Assembly: GCF_001540865.1 (NCBI RefSeq)
Contig: NC_033623.1
Location: 532,586-596,585 of the forward strand
DNA from: Ananas comosus
Taxonomy: Eukaryota; Streptophyta; Magnoliopsida; Poales; Bromeliaceae
Reading direction: 5' to 3'
DNA: 64,000 nt
Both the position numbers and the translations under genes were made by a program. The stretch's first letter is position 1. Each line of letters begins with the position of its first letter. Shown piece after piece: positions 32,921 through 45,900 of the stretch. The notes beneath the pieces were generated by a model. That model was not told where the DNA came from. It made no database searches and saw only the letters and a list, made by a program, of their open reading frames with translations.

Positions 32921-35900
32921 CTAGAATGTCCTTGAGTATTTCCTGATTTCGTAGGATATTGAGGTGATGGAAACCAGGTACTTGTTTAAAGTTGAACTGC
33001 GGGGGATCATCTTCACGCATTCTGAGAGACTGTTATAGTAGTTCAACAACTGCGCCATCGCAGCTTTTAGAATTTCCATTCCACATGAAAGATTGCTAAA
33101 TGAAGTAATGACATCTTTATGCATTGCCTCTAGAACGGCTTTCCACCGCATTGCAAAGTCCTTCACCAAAGGTTCAACATCAGCAATTGTTGGACTTCCT
33201 GTGAAGGAAGTTGACTCTTCATCTGGGAACATGCATGAATATCACTGAGTCGCTGTTTTAAGAAATAAAGGTTCATGATAAATGGAAATAGTCTCAGCTT
33301 TACCGTCGTAAGCCTTCACAAACTTGATCAGATCAGTAAAATGCTCCGAAAGCAATTCCTCCTGCATTAAATGCAGGAGTAAGAGGAAAATTCAAACAGT
33401 AAATTTCGGAAAATTCAATATCTGCTCAAACAAATAACAAGTTGAAGGCATCAACTACAGGATGAAGCCAATCTACAAATAGCCAATGATCACAAAAGAA
33501 AGTTCAACATGATTAATTTTTTTTAACATTTTTTTACCCCCATTATAAATTTCAGAGCAGTTATGCTAACTAAAAGGGTTTTGTAACATCTCCCTTTTCA
33601 TACTGTACTTCAGGGGTAATACACACTGCTCCTCACACCTTTTCTTTTTCTTTCTACTATCTGAAAAAGCTGAAATTGCAAAAAGTCAGCAACAGCCTCG
33701 CTTTATTAACATTTATGATGTGGATGAATCCTCGATTTTAAACCATTGACAAAGGGAATCTCCTTTTCAACATAAATAATCTATAGAATTGACTTAGTTA
33801 ACCAGGTAATTTATCATAGAAGACTTACTAATGCATTCAGCATGTTAGACAAGACAACTCACTTCACCTAAGGCATCAAAAAATTAGTGAAATAAAAAGT
33901 TCATGGCAAAAGTTTATGCATTAGCTCGCCTCAGCAGAGAGATGGAAATTATGATGACAGATTTGGAAAAAGATGGTAGTAGCACTTGTTGCTATCTTCA
34001 GAAGTATCAATAGTAGCTGTGTAAACCTTTAGGGGAAATGAGTTGTATTTATCAAGCAGAATGGAAATTGTAGAAATTATTTCCATTGCTTCTGATACTG
34101 GCCAATATAGCTATCCATATATAGTTGGACAAAGGAGCACAGTATTGTGGGTTATTAGGTTTTTACCACAAACAAAGAAATATTGCTTTCAAGCTTTTCT
34201 TCAAAGAATGTTGGAATTTTTCCAATGTCACCTGCCTCCTGCAAAGAACACACCATATTTAGACAGGACGATTACTTATTAGGTGTTAGATAAAACAGCA
34301 AAGAGACAAATGAAATGTAGCAGAGTTATGCACTTACCTTCAAGACAGCTATAATCATATCATAGTTATTAAGAAGGAACAAAGCTTGTGATTTTGGTAT
34401 TCTAAATCGTTCGGCCAGCCTGACAAGTAGGTTATCAATTGCCATATGCAATTGCTCCAAGTTCATATCAAGCTACAAGGATCACATAAGAAATATAAAG
34501 GTATAGTCAATTTGCTACAGCATACATAAAGCAAAGTGAAGCTACTCAGAATTATCAGTTCGCGGTTTCAGATAGTTAAGCACTTAGTGATTCTGTAGTG
34601 CCATATAAAGTAAATCTTAAAAGGCAAGTCTTCTTCAAAATAATCTCATAAAATCACATGGCTTTTCATTAACGGTCAACTGACCTGATTATTTCCATAT
34701 TCTACATTGAGCTGAATAAGGGAGGCTGCAAACTCAGCATAGCACCGTATTGCATAGTGTGGGTGAGTGTCATCCTCCCATAATGTTTTGACATCACAAT
34801 TTTTCAGACATTGCAGATGCATATCAATTACTTTCTTGAAACATGGCCAAAGGAAAATATTGACCTGACAATTATTAGAATGTGACAATTGTTAATCTTT
34901 AAGTACATGAGAAAGTAAGGTTAAACAAAGAATATTGCCATGAAAACATACTAAGATAAGTAAGAGAAAGCAAATTAACAAGAAACATAGTTTCTTCAAA
35001 TCTTCTAGTCAAATGACTTCGGACGAGAGATGGAAAAATGAAGATGTTTTGGATGGACCATTTGGTAACTAAAAACTGAATTACCCTAGTGCTTTTGAAA
35101 TGAGATCCCAAATCCATTTGTACTTGCCTTTCGTCCAACCCATGGGGCTGCGAAGAAGCACTCACATCACAATATCACATGGAATGCAACACAAAGTAGT
35201 CATGATGACACAAGGCCTTTCCTGTAATGATGTGCATTAAGCTGCTAGGATGGATCTTGGACAGAAGATGACTAGCATGAGATATGTGGATAGATCTAAT
35301 GTTTTCTCCTGAGGATCCCTCTCTTTTATTATGCTTTGGATTGCTCTCTATCGGTTCTGGGTCTGCTTAAGAATAGGAACAGTAGCCTCATCAAATCCCC
35401 TGATGGATCCGAGTCCAGAAAAGAGCCAAAGTTTACAAAATTTAGAAATGGCAATGTTAAATCCTTTGTAACTGATGGCTGATTGCTAGATATTCTGTAC
35501 TTTCTGTTTTCAGTATTCTGACATAGGCAACCTATTAATTCAACAAATTGATTGATAAATAGTAAAGAGTCGATGGATTTGTACAAATGTGTACAAATGC
35601 AATCCGAGTGGAGTAACCTTTCAGCCTGCGGAGCCATTAATCAAAACTAACCAGATGCCGAAGCAGCCCTAAGCCCTATCTAAATGGATTGTACTTGAAG
35701 CAAGCTAGAATGAATGATCATGGATAAATTGAACTGCCAAAGATTTGCTTTGTACTTTTACAATTCTCGAGAGTCTTGCAGTTTTCATTGCAATCAATTT
35801 GACTTCCAAACAAACACAAGACTCACTTAGCACACTTTGTTATCAAATTTGACAGCATATTAAACATATATGTGCTGCTAACTTTGGTGCCGTTCTAATT

Positions 35901-38900
35901 TCAACCAAACAATTCAGTTTGGACATAATTCTGAACCTGGAAGGGCTATATTCTGAACCTACAACAACATAATATCTGATGAAGAGCAATTGATGCAAGA
36001 CGCAAATCAAATTTTCTTTTTGTACACCAACAATTCCTTGCAAACCATGACTTCCAGCAAATTGCAATCTAAGAAAAACACATTACTTAGCTCAGTCATG
36101 CCAAGTCCGTGGTAGAAGGTGGCAAGTAGGTTATCGTAGTGAAATTTTCTGTAAATATAAAAGAGTGTCGTTGCATTTAATTTTGCTTTTAACTCAATCC
36201 CGGGAGCATTTCATAAAAAAACTTTCTTATGATTCAAGATAAGATTGATGTCCAATATGAGTCAAATTCAGGTAATATTTAGTGGTGTTTTCGACAGTGA
36301 ACATTAATTGCATTTCCAGTATTGTTGATCCTAACCTTATCAAAGTACGAATCCAGACAAGGAATCCGCCTCCTGGACATAATTACCTGAAACAGAGAGA
36401 ATTATAATATGCACACACATCATAAGATAGAATTTCCGTTACTATGAAAGACAGCTATTTAATAAAGCTACAAGATCTACTAAACTGGCCTCATTAACCA
36501 ACCACCAGTCGTAGGGCTGTTCTAAAACACATGTATATTTCTAGCTCTCTTTGTAAAACTCTGTTCTATAATAGCATTCCTCCACCGTAAGAAGTTATAA
36601 AGATCAATATATCATAAAGATGTAGGAAACATGTAAATCATGAAGATCACATGCAAAAGAGAACATTCATCTGAAACTGGATGAACTCAAAAAGAAAAGA
36701 ACAGATTTTCTGAAGTAAATACCATCATGATTTACGAGTAATAGTTAGATTCAAATGAAATAGTTGACAAAAAGAATTAGAATCAAGATTTCTTGATATC
36801 CATGTACATATGAGGTAATCTCATAAGATCTCAACAGCAATACAAACAAATATTAAGCAGCAATTGTCTACATTCAAGATATATAAAACTGATATGTTCT
36901 CTTGAAATTTCATGTAACTGATAGCAATCATGGTTCATTAGCAATATAATGATTAAAATCCTATGCACCTCATTTTTAGGCATGAACATGTACATATGAG
37001 GTAATCTCATAAGATCTCAACAGCAATACAAACAAATATTAAGCAGCAATTGTCTACATTCAAGATATATAAAACTGATACGTTCTCTTGAAATTTCATG
37101 TAACTGATAGCAATCATGGTTCATTAGCAAAATAATGATTAAAATCCTATGCGCCTCATTTTTAGGCATGAACATGTAACCAGAATTTTTTCTGATTGTT
37201 GCAGAACTTTGAATTCATGAGTGCAACATAGATACAGATCAAACTCCAAATTTTAGAAAAATAGATGTGTGCAGAAACACAAAATCATATAGAATAATGA
37301 AAATAGAATAGAATTGCAAAGAACAAAAAAAAGAAATGAAACGACAATGAAAACTAAACATAGAAAATTTATTGAGAAAAAAAAGGCTTGTCAGCTTTTT
37401 TACCTTTGATTTTTACGCAAGGATTAAAGTGCCCATCAACACAGGCTATATCCACCATGTCGTATCGTGCCAACAAGATATTGACACGATACAGCCCTCG
37501 TGCCGATGGCACAACTCAAAACCCTTTATTCTTGAAATTTGTAAGTAATTTTCTCAATAAAATTCAAAAGATTTGATAAAAATACATAATAAATAATTGG
37601 CATATTTTGTTGCTAAAGAAAATAAATATTTCATGCCATTACGTGTCGGCACACATATATTGTTTGTGACGGGCGCGCATCGGCATGGCCCAGTATGCAC
37701 CATGCCGTACTGTGCCGGTAAGTTTCCGGCACGACCCCACCCCACGGCACTTAAATTCTTGTTTTTACATATTAGGGCAAAAAAGCAAGAAATAAACCCA
37801 ATATGACTTTGCTAAAATCAGCACCAACAATACCTGGTGCTTCCGTGTTATGCAGATCATAAGCATTAAGCATATCGCATCATAACAATTTGGAAGTACT
37901 AGTTTCAAATGTTCATCAATAACTGTGAAAGCTCCTGAAAGAAACAGCAGACATAGGTAAATATTGTTTTATTCTTAATATATGAATTAGAGTAGACGCT
38001 TTCCTTCATTATGAAAATCATATACATTAGATTAAATTGTTTCCTGGAATATGAACCATCCTGTCTTTTCACGTGCATCTACAAGTTACCTGCAAAGATT
38101 TCATACAATAGTGATGCTTCTCCAAAAAAGGCCTCAAGAAAAAGGTACCTGAAGAGCAAACAAATGCAGAGCAAACAAAAGCATTATGCAGCAAAACATC
38201 AGTGAGTGGTCTTGTTATTAGAAAGCATATAAAGTTTTAGTTCAAAAAAAAATAAATACTCTGAACAGGATGTATCTATCAAAAGCTTGTGTAAGCTCCT
38301 AAAGAGAGCTTCGTATGGATATCTTAAAGCATTGGCTTCTGATATATGTGGAACCAAAGCCGGTTGATCAACTTCCTGAGAAAATTAAAATGGAATCATA
38401 ATCTTTAAGAGAAAATTAGTAAGCTGCTCCGAATTATAAATGGCTCAGAATCAAATCCAATTAAAAAAAAAAATCTGTTGTTCACATTTCTAATAAGCAC
38501 AGTCATGGGAATTTTATCTAAATAGATACAATCATCCTCTAGTAAGGCAAAGCAGGCTAGCATCTACTCTTTGTGTTCTATTTCAATTGTGTTCCAAATT
38601 GCAAGCATTTTGGCCTACAGTTTATTGTGAATGAGGAAATCAGAGAAGTGAGATTTCTTATTTCGAAGCCAGCAGCCACTAGAGACAATCCTGAAATGAT
38701 CTAGAGAAATGAGAAAGTTAGAACCTTAGAGCAATTTTCCATTTGGTGACTCTTTCTGCATTGGAGGTGGAACCATCAATTTGCAAGCCCAAGATATTTT
38801 GACACAGCACACAGCAATGACACTAAATTAAATTGCTACATGTTCCCTTTGAAACAATGGCCTCCACATAGTTAATTTCATATCTCTTTTTTTTTTTCTG

Positions 38901-39870
38901 GAGGACGTTGTCTCAATGATTTAAAATAACAATGTAACTCGTGCAGCCTATGAGTTAAAGCTCCAAAAACTCACGAAAAGTCAATGATATGAAACACAAT
39001 GGCAACAACCAGTAATGCTGTCCACTCAATTTCTAGATATAGATAGATTGTTAGGTAAGTCTTCAGTAAGAATATTCAACAATTCATTCAAATGCAAAAT
39101 AATGGTATTTAAGAAGCGTAATGTTTTATAGCAGGGAATGAAAGGCAAGAACAATGGCTGCTTATCCAAATTCAAACTTTTAGTGGAGACCACCCAAGAA
39201 ATATTTCAGAAAAGAAAAAGTGACTCAAAACAGGGATTGAAATCAAGTTAATAGAGGTTTGGAAATTAAAATTAGATGGCCTAGTAGAAGGACATCAAAT
39301 TAATAATGAACATTTCTGAAATCTTGACTTTTTGAAAGTGGTGAATCATGACTGTTTTATTCTATAGAGGAGAAATGAGAATACTAGTAACCAAAAAGTA
39401 CTCATTAACAGCCTAGCCAAGAGAAGTGTATGGAACAACTCAACCAAATGGTAATAGTTATATACCTTCAAAATGTTTATCCTCTCCCCTAAAGCAAAGA
39501 TTGAAGAACGTTTTTGGGAATGTTCCTGCACTCTCAAAAGAACACCCAAGCTTTTAGAGTCACTTCCAAATAAATCATTTGGTGTTGCCATATTCATCTG
39601 CAGTCTCTCAAGTGCTTCTATGTAGACAAAGAAATGCACACTCAACACCTAGAAAGTTGGAGAAAATTACATCTGAATTACGAAACAATAAGATTAAAAT
39701 AACAAGATTCCTCAGTCCAAATTATATAAAGAATGCTGGTAACTTTAAACTTTCACAGTACGAACATTATTTTCTTGAACTTAGTATTTAAGTTCCCAAA
39801 TACAGGTGCATACATGTATGCTGCAAATTCTCATGCCCATGCATGAGTATGACTGCATGGTCAATTTGTG

Positions 39871-39951
<81 letters not shown>

Positions 39952-42900
39952 AGAGGCGGAGGGAGAGACATAAGAACTATTATGGTTTTAGAAGAACAAA
40001 AGACTTTGTCTTCCACTTCATTTTTTATGATCGGGCTTCCACCTATGTCAAACATGATCTAGAATATTTCAAGCATCTAGGATACAACTTCGCGGCTCCT
40101 AAAAATTTTATTCCAGTGCATCAATACAAAACAATCTTGCAAATCCATCCGCCTTAAAGAAAAATAGAATGTAATTCTTCAATTTAAGATCAAGAATATA
40201 GATATCGATCAAGATAACACTAAGCTTTTGCAAAAAAAGATCAACTAATGTGAATTCTTCTACATCGTTAAATAATAAGCACTTCATATCCAGTACTAAA
40301 ACTGAAAATTGAAACATAATTATCACCACCAAACAAGCATCAAAAGAAGAATATAGACTTCATTTAGAATAGAAACACAAAAACTGTGAAAGCATGCTAG
40401 TTAGAGGCTTATTATGCCAATGGCACATAGATGGTGTATGTTTGCACAGCATTGCATGACATAGCATGGCACTGTACGGTGCCAAACTGGGCTTGTCGCA
40501 TCCCCTGTACCAGCACTTAAATTCTTGGTTATGACTACTAGTGGCAACATATGCAAGCTACTATATAATTTGACTTCTCTCCAATGAATTGGTTTTGACC
40601 TATAGTCAAACCAAAATAAACTCAACCGCAGGTTACAACAGATGCAACCTACAAAGAGCTTATTTCAACTTGAACATGATCACCATTATGTTATCTTCTC
40701 TTCTTTAAAATCCCTTGGCATTTCTATTTAATTGTCTAAAGAGAGTACAAGGCATATTGAAGTACTTGTAGGAAATCCGTATTCTACATTGAGCACAGAC
40801 TAAATTAGGTGGTATGCATATAGACAATAGAGAATGAAGAAGTTGCATATTTGAACATTTACCTTGTTCATCGTATCAATATATGCTGCTAGAATATCTG
40901 GATATTTCTCTTTGCCATGTTCTTTGAGAAAAAGAATGAGATACCTACAAATAAATACACACAAGTAGAAAAGTACAATATTGGAAAAATATTATCATAA
41001 GAATTAATTTTCAAGGAAAACAGGTTGCTTAGCAATGTTATCAAAATATCAAAAGATTCATGTAAAATGAGAATCAAATGAAAAGTAATTTTATCGAAAG
41101 GAAATTAAACAAAGTATCAAACCATACATGGTGTCTTCTTCTATCAATTAATGTAATAAATCATCTTAACAGTGATATCATCCCATAGATGACAGCCCAC
41201 TCATGTTACCCAGAAAGCTAGAGATACCAATGGCACTCTCTCTAATAATAGCAGCACAGACACTATCATTCCCATAGAATCCTAAAGGCAGCAGCCTACT
41301 TGTGTTTCCAGAAACTTTACCACAATTGGGTCAGAAATGATCTAAAATATTAATTTATTTATTAAATTTTCTGGTATTGTTTCATTTTCATTGTTAGTTT
41401 GTCCACCATTGGCTTTATTCTTTCTATACAAAATTTCAGTTTGATATATCAATTCCAACAAATTTCTTATTGGTCTATATAATCACTTATGCATATTACG
41501 GTCACTGTAAGAAGAATAACTCACCTATATTTCAGAAGGGAGTTTTGTTGCAACATTTGAATATTTGTTTTTGGCTTTCTCAAGGAATAGATCTTCTCAA
41601 TGATGAAATCAAATACCTAAAAAAAGAAAAAAGAATAAACTAATGCAAATATATATTTTTAGTTTTGCTTACACATGCGCACGCATGCACACACCCCTAA
41701 CATTCCTAATAAGATGATCTCATGTATTTACAGTATATGCATGGAGGTGTAGGCTGTTATTTGTGAACAAGTAATTTTGTTAAAAAGTATTTTGCAAAAA
41801 CCTTTGCTACTGCCGTTTGTCGAAGTCTGTCCATCTCTTGCTGAACATCCTGAAAAACTTCTGATGCATTTAACATATAATCAATTCCAACAAATTTCAG
41901 CTTTTTGCTTAAGACCTCCAGGTGTCTCAGATATTCCTCATTCACCTGTAAAAGACAAGTGAATTGATAACTTAACCAAACATGTCACTCTACATGCACA
42001 AATGCTTAGATCTGTGTGCAGGTATGGATATGTCGTTTGAAACATTTTGGCAGACATGTTATAACCCCCATTTTGGCAGAGATGCTAACCCATAGTACCA
42101 ATGCTAAGGTACCTACATCTAGATAATAATAGTCCAGACATCCTACAAGGTGCACCAGTAGAAGCACAATGCTCTATTGAGATATGCCATGGTGCACAAC
42201 TGCAGACCTCAGACAGCATCATCATAAATTGGCTCTAAAGGTGGTTGTAATGGGTATGATTCATACTGATGGGCAGTGCAAGATTCGCCATTGCTTAGTG
42301 ACACATACATGCATGGTTTTATTTATTCCCCAGCTACCCATACTGATTGGTTATCGGCACAGTCGGCAGATGTTGTACAGAGCATCTTTAATGAGTCAGC
42401 AGGCCTAAGGAACTGGTACACAAAATGGTAAGCACATGCCCACTAGCACAACATTCCTCGCATTTATGCATATGTGTGCAAAACTTACTGAATTTTGGTA
42501 GTGTTAGTTTGACATCCAACGACTTTTAATTGTTGCTTGCACAGGCAAGAACAAATTCGACCCTAGCCTTGCCAGGCTATGAGAAGAAGGCAGGATAATG
42601 TCCTTGAAATATCAATCCTGGCCTATTGAGAAATGGATGCCAACAGCTCAACCTACAAACATTGCTGCTGAGCACAAATGCAGGAAAGAAGTTTTTGCTT
42701 GATTCTGACAATTAACAGATCTTCTTCATTATACAAATCAATCAACTGAAAAAAGTCCTACGTATTAGTCCCTATATCCCATATAAAATGAGGAGTGATA
42801 GCCAGTTTTGGTAAAATTTATGCTTCATAACCTCATATGCATTATCTGACTAAAACAATCTTGTTATTGTTTTGTCAATTATTAATATATGCTTGCGCAC

Positions 42901-45900
42901 TTTCATATTGGAAGAAAATTGTCCGACGATTAAACTTTTTCTGTAGCACATCTGTCTGGAAATGTCTATTAAAAAAGATAAACCCCACCTTGAGACATCT
43001 GTCTGGGACTAAGTTAATGAAAAAAAAAAAGAAGAAAAAAAGAAAAAGAGAAGGAAAGTAATAATGTCCAAGAATGGGCTCAATATGCTTCAAGTTCTCA
43101 TATCGAATAACAGATAAGGACTAAGGTTACCTCTCCATCAATAATAGCTGTCACCAGACTGGGGGGAGCTATAATTTCTTCGATGAATTTTGCCAATTTC
43201 AATTCCACCAGCTGTGAAAGAACATTCCTGTGAGCATATTAACATGCAAGAGAGAGGAAAAACGCAGCATAAATAATTTGGCGGTTGGTACTCGAGGTCC
43301 CAAGTTCGAATCCTAGTTGATTCACATTTCCAGCTAAGTTTATTTCTAAATGAAATAAGCGAAGCGGGAAGCGGGTAGCATGCTACCTATCTCTCAAAAA
43401 AAAAAAAAAAAAAATTGTACACCTCAATATGCGGATCATAAATAAATGCCCACTCACTGGCAAATGTTTGAACTACGCAGTCCTTCTGTATGAATTTTTT
43501 CATAAAATGTATCCAAACAACTTCAACTATACACCATTTGAAATGGCACTCTCAACTTTATTTACTTATTTATTTTTGTTGGCACCCCCTTAACTCGAAT
43601 AAAGTAAGGATTTTATCAAATTCACCAATAATTCCATCAAATTTAATTGTTTTGATCATCACTTTCAAGTAAATGAAACTGGAACAATTAATGTCTAATA
43701 GAGCCTTTAAATTTAACAGTATTTTCAACTTAACTAACATGATCAAATAAAATAATTAGAAGTTAAGGAGGGTGTCAAACGAAAAAGTGAAGTTGAGGGG
43801 CCTATTTCGAAATGCCATGTATTTGAGGCAGTCTCCATACATTTTCACCAAATTGTTTTCCACTTTAGTTTGAATTATTTCAACAAATCTACTAAAGTAA
43901 ATAATGACATGTCCCAAATTCACGCCAAAATATTAGTGTTTTTAAATGAGATGTATTCATTAAATAACTTAACGGATATTTGGCTAACAAGTTAAAGGAA
44001 CACCTCCTGTGTTCATTGGCAGCTTGTCTAGAATCGAGTCAAACAGAAACAGGACAAGTTATCGCACTAATGGCACACTGCTAGCAACAACACACCTAAG
44101 TCTGCTACACTTGTATGTTTCAAGAAATCATTATTTTTGTAGTAATCTTATAGATATTCATTTAGGATTTTCAGGTTCTGTTTCAAGAGATGATATCCTG
44201 AATGTTTCTCATATTCATGTCAACTTGCACAATTACAAATCTACATATAAAATAGGATTTCCCTACCTTACGGTTCTTTAGCTTCATACCCATCTCCATA
44301 GATTTCTCCTGAAGACTCTTTATTTCTGCACTAATGGAACCAATCTCCACCTGTCATAAGATTAGTTTATTAGTTAGTAGAAGATACCTGCTCTGCATGA
44401 CATTGAATTTCATTTATTAATTCCATTCAATATTAAAGAAACTTTCCAAATATCAGAAAAAGGGTTAGAAAGCAAACACCTGGAACCCACCCAGAAGAGA
44501 ACCTATTTGTGACAAAATTATTTCACAATCATGAAACTGACCATGCAGTAGGACCAAGTTATCACTCTCTTCAATATAGGTCTGCACATGGGTGAAAGGA
44601 AAGTATTATACACTAGGAGTGCACATAACTTTTATAAAGCCTAATTATGATGAGAGACAACAAAATTAATACAAATATGGCATAGAAGTTATCCTGCAAA
44701 TCTAAGAGAAATTTTGCAATATATTAAAAATCATAGAAAGACAAGTAGAAGCAGCATAGAAGGGGGAGTAAAAGATTATGCCATGAAGCACATCGAATTT
44801 CCAACAATTGTTGTGTGATTAGCACAATGCTTTTGTTTTGAAGCCTAATTATGATGAGAGACAACAAAATTTAATACAAATATGGCATAGAAGTTATTCT
44901 GCAAATCTACGAGAAATTTTGCAATATATTAAAAATCATAGAAAGACAAGTAGAAGCAGCATAGAAGGGGGAGTAAAAGATTATGCCATGAAGCACGTTG
45001 AATTTCCAACAATTGTTGTGTGATTAGCACAATGCTTTTGTTTTGATATCTGCTTTAAGTTTCTTATTCTTTAGTTCATTTACATGCATTCTCCTTGAAA
45101 GTTACTAATATATGTCAAATATAAAGACAAAGAAATGCCATTACTTCAAGGTATCCCTGTTCATCTCTGCGTAAGTTGCTCTCAACTCCCCTTGTATACT
45201 CCTGCAAGTTTGTACCATTGGCAAATATATTTGCTGGTACCTTCAAAACAAGCAACAAATTTCTTAGTACAAATTTACATGGTAGTGGTTGTCTAAGGCT
45301 CTAAGCAGAAATGAAAAGTCATGCTTCTACCATGCACTATACATATTGTCCATTTGGGATTGATTCCACTCACTAAATCAGTGTAGGAGTGTTTATTTTG
45401 AAAATCCTATTGTTAAATACAATTTAAATTATCTTGACATTTGTTAATCTAACATCACAGTCTACAGGAAAGGAAATAAGGGAAATCATCATCATTTTGA
45501 AGATCCCATTGTTAAATATGATCTAGATTATCATTTTTTCTATTAGTCTAACATCAGAGTCCCTTGAAAAGGACACAACAGCAACAGTAACAACAAGTAT
45601 ATGACTGCTCAGTTGTTGAGGAGTTTAATTAACTAAAAAATGTGTGAAAATGACATCATGTTAGTCTCAGTCCAAACTGTACCATATTGTAATAGCTCAA
45701 GACCTCAGGTACATTAAGAACAGATATTCATACAATGCCATCAAATTATCAGCGTCATCCAAGCCTTTTCCCTCTGCGGTGGGGTTGCCTAGAGAAAAGC
45801 TCTTAGGTAAGAAAGTTACAAACTATTGGCAAATTTACACTCTGACAACCAGACACCAATCTTCTAAAATTGGCATATCTTTATAAATCCATACGCATGA

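Noticed and set aside
44838..45023. 61-codon ORF in a VPS52 intron
   Set aside because: It lies in one unit of a 204-bp tandem duplication, on the opposite strand to VPS52, with no recognisable motif.
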